From positions 66,983,692 to 67,047,691 of the forward strand of contig CM026426.1 in NCBI GenBank assembly GCA_014871385.1: DNA of 64,000 nt. The letters are read 5' to 3'. Below are positions 12,001-24,375 of this stretch, one piece after another. The DNA comes from Ceratodon purpureus (Eukaryota; Streptophyta; Bryopsida; Pseudoditrichales; Ditrichaceae). Under the pieces are notes generated by a model. That model was not told where the DNA came from, did no database searches, and saw only the letters and a program-made list of their open reading frames with translations. Within the stretch, counting starts at the first letter, position 1. Every line of letters begins with the position of its first letter. Made by a program: the position numbers and the translations under genes.

Positions 12001-12268
12001 AAACCACTACCTGAACTCACTAACGACTTGGCGAAGAATCTAATGACATCCCACATACTCTAACTACTCATCCCAAAATCACTTATCGTACAGCTCCACA
12101 ATCTTGATCCTTTTGGGAACTGAGACATCTGCAGCTGTAAGGTGTCTCTCATGGCGCTGGTTGATTTGCACCCAACAAATCCTGTCATTTTTGTTTGCTG
12201 GTAGCAAGGAGCTCTGAACATCCAATTTCCAACACATCTAAACGACACGATGAATTTGCCTAGACTCG

Positions 12269-13440
12269 TACCTTTTTCTCACGAATACCGTTGGCCTCTA
12301 TCACAACCAGGTTGTACTGCCCAGGTACGTCATCTCCAAGTGCCATTGCAATTTCGTGCCATAGGTGGGATACTAGCCAACCCTTGCCAACTTTGAATGT
12401 TGGCAGCAGACTTCCCCTAAACATACAAGACACTTTCACCATCACCTCCTCTGGTAGGTGATTCATCGCTTCCCACTTACTATTGGCAGCCCCCCTATAC
12501 CTTGTATACATGAACCTGATGTATAATATTTGTCTTCCCACATGATAGCGGAAGACAATGCTGGTCCTGCAAGCAACTCATTTGATGACATCTTGGCCAA
12601 TGTTGAACTTCTTGTTCCACCCAAGGTTCAGCAGAGCCTTAGATGGACTATTCAAAACAAACAGTGTAGGTGTCTGCCTAATGCTGTCAGCAGCCACCGC
12701 AAACAAATCAATCATAACATGGATTGGCATAAACCGTTGCTAGTGGACGAAGCTGCTACCAGTTGTTGCTTTCATACCATTTGCAAAATTGGAAGTGAGC
12801 TTTGTTCTAAACACCTCAGATGTGTGCATGTCTGGCAAAGGCCACTCCACATTGTTGAATCCTGGAAGCGGGAGTGCTTCAACCTTCCCGTACATCGTGT
12901 CACCTGTTGGAGGCAAATACAGACCACCAAGGAAGAATGTACCTCTGTCCAGCAACTCCGCGTGGCTCTATCAATTTTGTGTTGCCTACCCAGTCTTGAC
13001 ATGGAGCACCAGAATGAGACCAAGGATAGATGCGGGTTGTACCCAATCCTCCGAAAGCGACGCGTACAGGTAGTTTGCCATACTCAAATTGGTTGTTGCC
13101 TCTGCGGGATCCAAGCGCGGATGCCTTGGCTGATATGCATGCTGCACAAGCACCTTATCGAGGTTGCATGCTCCATGCTCTGTGGAGATCCAGGAGGAAT
13201 CTCTTATTTGCGCTTTGAAGGCCCCCCCGAAAATTCTCTCCACCATGCCGCCTTGCCTTCTAACCCACGGCCCATCCGACGCTGGTTGCAGCATATCCCA
13301 TGAATCACAATCCACCCTCATGGGGATCCAGTTGCCCTCCAAGTCTTGAGTGTTATGCAGGATGACACTCTGTACGAGGCAGTTTGGCCGTCTAGCCATA
13401 CCACTAGAATGCACGAAATTTTTTACTGTGAACTCAAAAA
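12269..13440 (-). pseudogene. Unrecognised degraded coding region
   Basis: One minus-strand frame stays protein-like for about 1.15 kb, from FEFTVKNFVHSS near 13430 down to NGIREKK, where a possible donor (GTACGA) follows at 12269. Landmarks are IFGGAFKAQIRD, FLGGLYLPPTGDTMYGKVE and ALGDDVPGQYNLVVIEANG. It is broken by TAG/TGA/TAG near 12960-12988, TAG at 12740 and TGA near 12600, all in the same frame with no frame shift. That fits point decay of a single exon. I cannot assign a family. A 257-codon plus-strand frame opposite looks like the antisense of this region. Confidence 0.45.
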
Positions 13441-16400
13441 CTTACAAATGTTGTCGTCGTTGTCATCAACCGCGAGAACTACATGCTATCAACACACCTC
13501 CGCCATCACGAACGACTAATTCCGACGTCCACGGCGTTGCAAGCAAGGTACGACCTACCCTAAACCTCATCCCGAAACCCCAATTCCCAACTCAGGTACT
13601 CTCTCCAACCTATGTAGATGCTAGACCGCTGGCAGCGTTTGGGAGACCACTACAGCTAAACCCTAAATCTCTATTGCACAATGCGTGACCACCCACAATC
13701 CAAATTGAAAAACCTGATGAAGCCTTTGGAGTCCTCGACGGCTCCATCTTGGTTGACAACGCAACCGCGACAACTCTCTCACAGGAACGCATGAGGTTCA
13801 GAATGACCGTTGGGAGCATTTCGACATCAACACCTTCTGCACGTTGCATCTGAAAGGGGGAGCGGCAACTCGATTCCGGTAGGTGGCCAAATTGAGTCAG
13901 TTTTGCAGGAATTCATAAAGCCCACCACCGCTGACACCCTTCTGCAATGCTTGGATTCCTGCGCTTAGAGGCTCCACTCTCGACCTCCAGGAATACACGC
14001 GCGAGGAGACACAAGCCTTTCTGCGCGACTACTGGCTGGACCCCCCAAACGCCGATTTGGCGACGTACTGGCACCATTGGTGCGAGCAGGTAAAGTGCAC
14101 GAGTATGCCCAAATTTTGAGGCACGAGTTTCAAGAGAAGGCCTTTTGCAGACCCCATATTTCCCCTAATGTTCAAGAATCGACACTTCAGACGCATCCTT
14201 TGCAAATCTGAAACCCACTCAAGCAGCACTAGACCCTAAACCTTGAAGAATATACGTATCCTAGAGTTCAGCAAGCTTTCTGGATTAGATTACAAATGCT
14301 CCCTTTGATCATAATAAGACTGTGCTGACTTTCTATTAATCACCGAACCGATGTAGGTGCTGTTCGATGAATATGACTTGGTAACATATACAAAACGGAA
14401 ATTTTGAAGGCTATGAATGTAAGAATCCAAACGCTAAAGAGTAATCAACAGTCCACCTCTATCACGGCTTGATATCCAAATATCAGTTGTACATGTTGCA
14501 TGGGCATCTTGCAAACGTTCGAGCCATCATCCCACATACAGCTTCTTCCCTGGAGAGAACCTTCGCGTCCAGTGCTTGAACCCAAATTGGGTCGCCTATC
14601 GGCAGTCGAGCCCTCCCTTCCATAGCTGATCCGACTCCCAATATAAACCCTAGCAAGACCCCAGCCTCATACACGGTTATTTAAAAAATAAAAAACATCT
14701 AACGACTTGTATAGTGCCTCGACCGTGCTCCTCAAATTAGTTGTGACACCATTTCAATCGACTGTGAGGGCAAGGTTCGATGAAGACAGGTTTAGACACC
14801 TGGAAATAAAAAAAACGCAACTTCTCAAGACCTTGGACATGTAGCTCTACGAGCACCTTGCACTATTCGTGAAATAGAAAAAAAAAACAATCAGGGGCAT
14901 ACGTGACCACGGAGTCGAAGAATTACATGATACAGATGGAGAAAATGGCATCAAGTTGACAACTAAATACGAAGGAGTAGAGGAGACAGAAGACATTGGA
15001 TTTCAGTGCGCTCACCAAGCAGAATACTACTTTGATCTCAAGTTCAACTGCGAAAAAAGAAATGAGCCATGCCAACGCAATTTCTACTGAAAAGTGTCAC
15101 TTTTGCTACTTCGGATACGGAGTGGCGTTATTGATAAATCATCACTGGAGTCACGGTCGCAGACAACATCGGAACTGGAACTTAGGAACGACGAGCATGC
15201 TGTGCGTACCTGTTGTTGGATCCTCCTCTCAACCACGGATCCTGGTGTCGTGAGAGTCCTCTCACCACAATGCGAGCAAAAGAAAACCTTGTGGCATGGC
15301 GATTAAGCTGCATCATGCAATGACTGGAACCCTAATGTGTCCAAGTAAGGGCGGGGATGTCCAACGTCCATGTGATTGGATCGCCATTCGACTATTCCAC
15401 ATAAGACGAAGACAGCCATGTTAGCGCCGACCTCGTAACCCGCCGCACACATATAAAAAGAACCTGCAAATTTACGGGTACAATTTGTCCCGGTTTCTGA
15501 AAATCACCTCAAACAACGGCTTCCACTTCCATTTGAACGAGAGTGTTGAGTAATCTTGCAACATCTATGAGCCCACGCCTGGACACATTCCACTTGCAAT
15601 TGCCACCTTCGTGGTGCACATGTGCTTGATTGGCAGGAGACTGAAACTGTCTGTAAATGCGCACAACTAGGTGCGTAGTTCAACTCTGCATCCGCTTCAA
15701 CCCACTGTCTCCCGCTCACAGCAGATCTTCCCAAAATTCGCACATGTTCAGCCAATGAACGAATGCAATAGCAAGTGAGGATCATGAAGCTACCACTGTA
15801 CAACAACGCATACCACTGTAGACTTATGATTCAGAGCACTAAGAAAGTTAAAACCCAGCACAAGGGCTGTAGTTCTATAATCACAGAAATTTACCAATAT
15901 ACTAATTCCGCGGTCCACTGAGAATTTAGATGGATAACTATGTACACAATTCGGCCTTTGTACTAAGGTAAATCCTGTTTTCACAATTCTGATAAGTACA
16001 AAATGGATGTGTCACAAACATGTTCCGTTCTTAGTTGGATACGGATGTCCTCAGCAGCTATAAGCATCGTATGAAATTGAGACATGGACAATGATAAGCA
16101 TGTACCTTGCAAAAAATTAAACACTGATTTAAATTGAGAACGACCGCAAAGCATTCGCCGATCTGATGCACAGGTGCTTGTGCAATCACCGATGATATGT
16201 CCTCTCAGAATCTCCTGCGCACTGTAAAGATACCTTGTCAGAGCCTTCAATCAAGACTCTCATGCAATCTCTGCGTCCGAATCACGGAGAGTGTCTTCCC
16301 GTGTAAGGTAATCATTTGCAGGTTCCTTAAAACTATAACACACAAACTGATCACCTTAAATAGAAGTACTCTTTTTTTTTGTTTTTTATTAGCCACCCTT

Positions 16401-18046
16401 GAAAGCCGTCACCCCAACAAAATCTGGAAACATACCTCTGTCTTATAAAACGACTCGTCAGATCATCAAGAGTGACTCAAGCACATCTCGATTTTCCTTC
16501 TCGAGCCAGCAGCCCGGAAGGACCTGCATTCCACGCCCTGGCAAAATTCACATAGAAACATGTGGATTGCCCAATAACAACGCCCAAATTCTTGAATACA
16601 GTGACTGTATTAGAAACTGAACGTCTTGTGCAGGACTACCAAGAAGAGGACGAAACGAAGATCTGGAAGAAGACGTATTTCTATTTCAAAATAGATCTCA
16701 GACAGTAAAAGAGCGCAGTCAAACAAGTTCTTCACCTAAATCCATAATGTGCAAGAAGAGCATGGCACCCACCACTTCAAATTGTTTGGAGGACCACGGG
16801 CTGAGAACTTCTGCACATGCTTGACCTTGACTAGTACAGGGACGCAAATCAGCAAATGATATGTATATCCCTTCCTGAATCGCAACAGTGGAAGGTCATG
16901 GTTAGATGATGCCATAATTCCTTCATCTACGGTTTGAGCAAACAATGTTTCAATAGCATTTTGACGTCAAAGAAAACATCAATTTACAGAAAACCATCGA
17001 AGCACGCGAATTTCTGAGTGACCCAGATTCTAATGTCATACATTGCATCCAGAGTATCTGAAAAATTCATCTAATGTGTCGAACAACAGTAACTGAATCG
17101 TCCTCCATGTAGCCCCCCCGTTCCCATCCGCCCTGAAGCACACCTCGTGTACTCTTGACAACAACGCCTTAAACCCTAAACCTTCAGAAACTGAACCATA
17201 CGAACCTGGAAATGCACGTTGCTTCTCGTCTCGCCTCATCGAGGGATGCGTAGGTCTGCGTTGTGCGCTCCCTCCCTTGAATTCCAGGGAATCCTTGCCT
17301 CAGTAGCCCCTTCACCCTCGCATCAATCTCCAAGCTAACAAATTCACTTCCTTGAGGTCGGAACCCATCTGCAACGTTATCATGTCAACGCAGTGGTACA
17401 ATATCCAGATCAGCCTATTCGAAATCTACCTGTCTACCTGTATTAGAGCAGTTAGGTTACGACACGGGTGCACAACTCTTTCTCATTCGACACCCTCACT
17501 GAAGCTGCCATTTGAGAGTGACGTCTCTCGTAAGTGAAGAGGCGCTTGCTACTATGCTCGGCCATTTGATAATCATTCGAGCTCTGTTGTGGGCGCATGC
17601 ACCATCTTCCCAGCGCCCTGGCCAAACCGATCACTCACGCCTTGCTCAATATGTCCGAAGTAATCCATTGCAATGGACCCAGCCGGAAATTCAACACACA
17701 ATTAACACTTACAATTACCTAGGGCAGGGGCTGCAGGAGTTCGATCGATGCGAAATAGAGCTTCACATACCAGAGTAAGTACATTCCAGTGAGCTCTTCC
17801 CAACATGGTCAGATTTATTGGTAAGCTCATGTTTTCTAAAATCATCTCTTACACCTACAATTACAGACTGATGAACCTTGATGGGCTGTATACGAACTGA
17901 TGAGCCACGAACATGTGATTTGGTCCTAAATCAGGTATGATCGTAGATGGAGAATCCGGATTCACACGACTATGAATATCAGCAGAATAAAACAAAGCGA
18001 AGCAAGTTGCATATGAGAACAGGAAAGGAATTTCTGATGTATTTCA
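13441..18046. other. No supported gene
   Basis: Only short open frames occur, none with recognisable motifs. Minus-strand pieces at 13610-13849, 14029-14229, 15504-15806 and 16736-16945 have protein-like stretches and possible splice sites and may be exons of a minus-strand gene continuing from the pogo-like region, but I cannot join them. Several ACCCTAAA-like motifs (13657, 14231, 17171) resemble plant telo-box promoter motifs or 5' leaders. Confidence 0.4.
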
Positions 18047-18835
18047 GAAACAGTACAGTGAGCGAGTACCTAGAGCTCTTCGTCGACCTGGATTACTAAC
18101 AGCGGCTGCATCGTTGGAGGCTCTCAAGGTGCGTACAATAACCTTCATATTCACTAATTGCAGTGTAACTACATGCCAGCCTACTTAATAACATTGATGG
18201 TCGCACTTGCACGTCAAAAGCCTGAGAAGCTAGCTATAATCAGGACACTATAAAATGCTCACGAAGAAGTAAAAAGCATTCGTTCTGAAATTCGAACTCT
18301 GAGAAATCCGTTCTGAAATTATGTGCGTCCCTTCAAGAAGCACAGTGCTACAAAGCTCTTCAACTACCAAGCACCCCACTCAGAATACGATACAATTGGC
18401 AAAAGAAGAACGCTGACTGGCATACGAAAAGATTCGACCTTAAAAAAAGAATGAATCACGTAGGGATAATGAATAATCGCTTACAATCTTCCAGCTTCGA
18501 AGTTTCTCTTGTACAAAAACGAGAGTGTGTTCTGAGGGATTTGTACTGAGCGCAGTGAAGTCCGTTCTGAAATCCGTTCTGAAATTCGAACCTCGTTTGT
18601 CCATTAAAAAGCATGCTCATTTCTTATTAGTTTTGTAAAGACAATTCCTCTTATTTTTTGTGGGTTGTTGTGCAGGCAACGTATGAGAACAAAAAGGTGG
18701 TGCTACTGAGGTGAGAATTGAACCATGCACATCCATTGTTCTTGTAGAAAGAGTACAAGTGAATGAGTACCTGGAGCTCTTCGTCAACTTGCATGTCAAC
18801 AGCGGCTGCATCGTTGGAAGCTGCGAAGATATCCG
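18047..18835 (-). repeat. Duplicated terminal exon segment of the pogo-like gene
   Basis: About 85 bp at 18047-18135 and 18748-18835 are clearly related, sharing GAGTACCT.GAGCTCTTCGTC and CAGCGGCTGCATCGTTGGA. Both include the coding end (ASNDAAAV ... VDEEL) and the 5' splice site. The distal copy has TAG where the proximal one has CAG, so it is likely the dead copy. Between them (18280-18600) CCGTTCTGAAAT recurs several times. Confidence 0.75.
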
Positions 18836-20132
18836 ACCGGGCCAGGTACTTATTCACTGCTGCTGAATTCAGTGGATGGATGCCTGTCGTTTTGAATCCG
18901 CTGCATATTTTCTGCTTTGTCAATCCTTTGCGCAAAGCAAGATGAACCTAGTGAGTCATTGTTGACTTCGTTGCAGGCTGCGACAAATTTCGAGATGTCC
19001 AAAAGTCCGTATAATTTCTAAAATTTTGCTTGAATGACTTAAATATCCCCACATCTAGTGGTTGTAGGGTCTGAGATGTATGCGCGGGAAGCATGAGCAT
19101 GTCCAAGCCTGCAGCACGCGCCTCGAGGACGACATCCAATGTGCAATGTGAGTTATGTCCATCGAGTATCAAGAGGTGCCTCCGCTTAGGTGAAATTCCC
19201 CCCATACTCTGGACACTTTCAATGAAGTGTGAAATCCACGCACTAAAGAGGTATGTCGTCATCCAATCCCGGGGTTGCATTGCCATCGTAGCCCCAGGCT
19301 CACATCTCTCAACGTAATTTTGTCTAAACCGCATGCCTCGAAAGACATAGAATGAAGGGATAGTCACTCCACTTACATTTATGCAAGTCAAAACGCTGAG
19401 TCACTCTCTTTGGTCAGGCACAATTGAGTGTACATGGCGGGCGCCTCTTCGAGCGATGACAACTCCTCCACCGCTTCTCCCAGCTTGTACACCTGACTCG
19501 TCGCAGTTCCAAATCCAGTCTACGCTATACTCGTGCGAGGTAAACTCTCCAAGTTTTCATAAAAACTTTGAACATTCTCTGCACATAGGCCTCGTGCACG
19601 TGCTATTTCAAGAGATTGAGATACACGCAATGTTAGCTCCGGGTGGCGATGCCTCCACCACTGCATCCAACCAGGGCCTAGAATACCGTCTTCGAAAGGT
19701 GTCACTCTATCCTTTGTGATCTCATACACTTTCAACTTCAACGTAGTAGGTGTTAGACCTTGCCCAATCTCACACTTACTTAGACAATAGTCAACAAGTT
19801 GTTTTTCTTCACTTCAACTCAAGACTGAAGGTGGCCTTTTTTTCCTACTTCTCCTCAAGCCATAATACCATTTGCAAAAAGATGTGTAAGGTATGTGATA
19901 TAGATCAGAAGCTTTCTTCATACTCATACCTCCATCAACAGCATCCACTACAGCCCGTAACTGACTATTCGTCCATTTGCCTGTTTTGCGTTGCATGCGA
20001 GATCTGCGAGTAGAAGGCCATGACTCCGCTGCAGGGGGCGCGATGTGGACTGCAGAGGCCTTCAGGACGTGGTTGAAGGCTGATGCGGCAGCTTGAGAGC
20101 CTACCGCCGTTATACCTTCAGCAGACATGCAT
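18771..20132 (-). pseudogene. Pogo/Tigger-like DDE transposase, disrupted
   Basis: An N-terminal HTH (Psq/CENP-B type) is readable at about 19980-19830: KWTNSQLRAVVDAVDGG then PYTSFCKWYYGLRR. The DDE_1 core follows: NCDESGVQ (first Asp, near 19490), LLILDGHNSH (second Asp, near 19170) and TLQPLDVGIFKSF (third Asp, near 19070), then GFKTTGIHPLN near 18890. The catalytic Asp triad is present in the sequence. Damage: TGA at 19814-19816, a frame shift near 19545, TGA at 19401-19403 and TAG at 18948-18950. A donor ends this exon at 18771. The protein would cut and paste its own element, which targets TA. The gene is also split from its 5' part by the CACTA insertion right at ATG 20126-20128, and its first exon probably lies at 45368-45693. 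Confidence 0.85.
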
Positions 20133-20144
20133 CACTAGTAGAAA
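20133..20144 (+). repeat. CACTA left terminal inverted repeat
   Basis: CACTAGTAGAAA, preceded by CAT (20130-20132). It matches the inverted right end at 45271-45282 except for the outermost base. Confidence 0.85.
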
Positions 20145-20959
20145 TCCTGTCTTTGGAGGAGGTACGTATATGACATTGTGTCCATTTCCTGTCCTAAGTG
20201 ACGGAGTAAATGACAGAGTGGGATTTCAGAACTTTTCTTTGAGGGCTGCTGATACGTGGCAAGCTCTCCTCTCTGGGCAGTGAATTTCGAGTTTCGACCT
20301 CTGAAGTCTTCCTCGACGAATCTACATAACTGATAATCTGTTTGAAACTGTACGACCTCCGAAACTGAGATGTCCCAACTTCTGAAACGGAAAAATCTAC
20401 GATTTCCTTGTTCGAACTTTTAGAATTTGTCACTCTACGTTGGTGGAACATGGCATACGCCATACCCGGTTCAGAAGCAACGTATCGAAGTATATGTTCA
20501 GGTCTCCAAGATTGGATATGAACCAACGAAAGATGTACCATTAAATGCACAGAATCTAGAACTGACCCGTCGCAGGAAAAACGTGAAGGTGTTTCTAACA
20601 TGTTCAATTGCATTCGGGATGGATCTTTAAAACTCTCGTGGACATTATAGTCTCTCCACGGAGGATATTGTCTGGGTTTCAAGAGGCATACAAGTAAATG
20701 AACGATAAACACTTTGAATTTCGAGTTTGTTTGGCGTAAAAAAACATGTTTTTGATTGAAAGCACAACTGCAAACACTTACAACGATACCAAACCAGACA
20801 GAGGTATCTCAATTTAGGACAGCAGCCGCTGCCTCAGAAAACAGAGAATCAAATTCAAACATCGCTATATTCTTTCCCGATAATTTTATGCGGGTGACTT
20901 CAGGAAGGCAATCCGGATTTGCGCTACTCCAAACACTATACGGACATGTAACTCCCAAA

Positions 20960-23900
20960 CTCCCGCAAAATTCACCCAACTTTGTAGAGATAGAAACGAA
21001 CTCTATGGATTTGTCTTTACTTTGGGCTACCACTTTCGGGATTTTGTTATATTTCTCCTGCATCGTTTAGACACCCAAAAACATCAATCCATTATCGTTC
21101 GAGAACCTTGTACAAGAACATTTGACCAAGCACTTTGAGTTTATTACAGAACAAGTTAAATTTACCGCAAAGCATGTGTACACACATTACTAGCTAGAGA
21201 TCGTCAATGTCCTATGCATAATTTAATGTTCAGTCACATACATGTTTATATGTATTCAGTACTTGCATTGAGAAATTATGAAGACTGCACATAAAAAAAA
21301 TAAAAATTGGCTAGTACCATAAATGTTTTGAAACAGAAGGCAATTACCCAACAAAACTTTGCTGGATTAGCGAAATAAAATCTATAGAACATTTTTCAAG
21401 TCATCATTACTTTCAAGCATAGAACTTCATTATACAAGACTCTAGTTACAGTAATGTGAAGGAATAAAATTTGTGAGGACTTACTTCTGTGTGGCATTGG
21501 ATCTCGTACAAACAGTTACTGCTTCTGTTTTCCAGATTTTTCGTTTAGTATACAACTAACAATGTAACTCTTTCCCAATGAGAAAACAAATCTTCCCTCA
21601 ACGACCAACTCAGAACGCAATGACTACAGTCCACTCCAGGCCTTCTGTGCCACAACCACAGCCATCACTGAAACAGTATATTGTAAGATCACCGCATCCC
21701 TAATCCATACACTCATCCACGTTGCTTAATATTATATCAATCCGGAATTCCTCATACGCGCGCACATCTCCATGTAACAATTCGAAATCAGTTTCTACTC
21801 AAACCCATTTTATCTCGGTGCGGACTGAAATTCTACATCAACAACATCCAATGACTCAAACAATTCCTACTTCTGAAGCAACAACCGAAGAAACTAACCT
21901 GTATCTGGCATGTCGTGTGGAGACGAATCCCCAATGTTTCTGTATATTTATCCGCAGTTTAGAAGCATTCACAACATAAATCACTGTACAAGTTCGAAAT
22001 CAGATATTGCACCACCAACAGTATAGTATATGCATATTGTGTATCACAAATGTTGGAAAAATCCAAAGATGTATTCATTTACATCGGAAAACCAAGTCAA
22101 CATTATATTCAGATTAGCCATAGCCAATCGACAAAACCATTTACAAACCAGCCGTAGACTTTGAAGTCCCAAGCTCTTCCTCTAAAACCACTCCTGAAAA
22201 AACTCACATTCACTCTTTTAAAAAAACTCGCAACACAAACTACCAACAACAAAAGGTAGATCAAGTGCGGTTGCTCTGTTGTGGTCTTGAGGTGGTCCAC
22301 ACCCTGGCCAACTCTATTATTGGCAAGTAACATTCCTCCCTAGTTACCTGTTCAACAGCCATGACATTCTCCAACTCTGCCTCAGACAGACGAATCAAGT
22401 GCCGCAAACTTTCAGCTCTGCGATGTCCACGGTACCAACGGTTGAAGGCCCCCTCCTTCTCCTGCCTTGCTTTGATCACGTCATCGAGTTGCCGCCCCAG
22501 CCTCCTGTCAACATCTATGACTCCACGCCTGTAACGGGTGGGGGCAAACAACTGAAGGAGGTTATATAAGACATCAAGTTCATTCTCATATTCTTCCTGC
22601 GCATCATGAAGTGCTTCTCGAAACACCGGTTCATCTCTCTCTAACAATTGAAGCTCAAACTTCATGTTGCTCAGTTCCAGACGTACTACGAAGGTCCCAG
22701 TCTCGGCGTGCAAAAGCCTATCCACACTCTTCACCAATTCCTCCATGTCACTCAATCCTTTCTGTCTATGTTCGAAACCGAAATGAATTCTACGTAGCCA
22801 AGACTCCTGTAGCCGACTTCTGTAGTGAAAGAGATGAGAGGGAATGCACATGCATGGCAAGCTCAAGGAAGATGTGTGCACACTCACATTCTGCATTACG
22901 GCCGAAGTGGACTGGGAGTTCAAGCCGCGTGTCCGCCTCATGCACTCATCATCTCCAGTTTTGAACATACTCTGCATGCATAGAAGACGTGAAAAGGTCA
23001 AGTGATTTCAATATAATCTTGAATGAACTACTGTCTCTTACAAGTAAACAGGGCAATGTGTTGTTAATCAAAGCTGTCGAGCCGAAAATGAAGCAACGCT
23101 GAAGGTATTGAAAAGTAGATCACCATTTTCCAATCTACGCCCCCCTTTAAAACTTACGAACTGGGGCTTTATAATATACGTGCTAGAATCACTACTCCAC
23201 GAAGAGAGTGCATACCGAATGAATTCAACCTTTATCACAATGTTCATGACTACCCCAAAATCTACCCAGCTAAACTTGTTTGATATAAAAACAAGGGATG
23301 AAGTAGGCTGTACCTGGTAAGGGATAGACATATTGCCGTTGTTTAATCTGGACGCCATTCCCTTCTTCATCCGCGCGTGCTCCAATTTTTTGAACTTTTT
23401 AGTTATAACATATACGGAATACATAACCAATTCTGCATTGAACATGAACATGCTCCTTCGACCGCTAGTTCAGAATAAGTCAGAACCTTTCATTCGAGAG
23501 TAAGGATTTCAGTGAACTCCCAATGCTAGATACACAAATACAGAAATCAGAACCAAAGAGCATTCTGTAAAGTCTACACATATATTGGAAGCCTCTTTCT
23601 ATCTGTTCAAATGTTTATATGCAGTCCGCAGATGTAACGAGAAACAAAAGCAAATACCTCCGAAGCCACTATCATACGGCTGGAGAGTAGCCTAATTTTC
23701 AACGAGTATGAGCAGGATCGTCAGGCATTATATTTTCAGTTCCTACTCCTTGCATGCATTTGGGCACACTCATCTACAGTTCCCTAATCATGCTCTCACA
23801 TTGTCCATTATTTCTAAAGAAATCAAGGTAGTTTATTTCAACATCGTTTCAACAAAACTTCCAAAAACTTAGAATTCCGAACATTGCTACATGTGGAAGA

Positions 23901-24292
23901 CAACGCTAATCCCATCTTAAAATATGTCTGCCTACAAATTTTTATACGCTTATCCACCGCAGCTACTGAGCTACCTATTTTCTAAACAGAAGAACTCCCC
24001 CAAAATTCACCCAACTTTGCAGGGGAAGAAAGAAACTCTGTGACCTTGTCGTTACTTTGCGCTTGCACGAACGGCCTGTTTGATTTATCCTGCATTGTTT
24101 GGACACACAAAAACATCAGTCCATTACTGTTTGAGCAGCATGTGCAGAAACTTTTGAGCTAACACTTTTAGTTCATTAGTGAATGTGGAAAAGACACCGC
24201 GAAGCATCAGTACAGACACCACTAGATAGAGAAAAATCAATGTCATATGCGTAATTTACTGTTTAGTCACCTGCATATTCATATGTACTGAG
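20960..24292. repeat. Two dispersed direct repeats of about 300 bp
   Basis: The segment at 20960-21262 is repeated at 23995-24292 in the same orientation. Shared blocks include CAAAATTCACCCAACTTTG, GGACACACAAAAACATCA/AGACACCCAAAAACATCA and CATAATTTAATGTTCAGTCAC/CGTAATTTACTGTTTAGTCAC. Identity looks like 70-75 percent. They flank the coiled-coil coding region at 22261-23001 and lie in non-coding, probably intronic or intergenic, DNA. 21263-22260 holds no supported gene. Confidence 0.75.
22261..23001 (-). CDS. Coiled-coil protein, CACTA passenger
   Basis: The C-terminal exon, from about 22827 to the TGA at 22261-22263, is rich in Glu, Arg and Leu with heptad-like spacing (MEELVKSVDRLLHAETG, then AELENVMAVEQVTREE), so a long coiled coil is likely. 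An upstream exon (about 22983-22895) probably ends at AAT|GTGAGT, with an intron between. The first in-frame codons at 23001 are not a convincing start, so the true N-terminus lies further upstream. It shares strand with TNP2 and three other ORFs downstream of TNP2. I do not recognise a family. A structural or partner role for the transposase is only a guess. Confidence 0.5.
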   Translation of the reverse strand: MTFSRLLCMQSMFKTGDDECMRRTRGLNSQSTSAVMQNVSVHTSSLSLPCMCIPSHLFHYRSRLQESWLRRIHFGFEHRQKGLSDMEELVKSVDRLLHAETGTFVVRLELSNMKFELQLLERDEPVFREALHDAQEEYENELDVLYNLLQLFAPTRYRRGVIDVDRRLGRQLDDVIKARQEKEGAFNRWYRGHRRAESLRHLIRLSEAELENVMAVEQVTREECYLPIIELARVWTTSRPQQSNRT

Positions 24293-24375
24293 ACTGGACT
24301 GTGATTTAATAAAAACGGTTACTAAAATGAAATTTTCTTTATTTCTTACCTTGACAGCGGAGTCCCCATGTTGAT

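Noticed and set aside
12530..13303. 257-codon plus-strand open frame
   Set aside because: The minus strand of the same DNA is more protein-like over a longer span in one frame (12269-13440). The plus frame is rich in Cys, His and Trp, as antisense frames often are.
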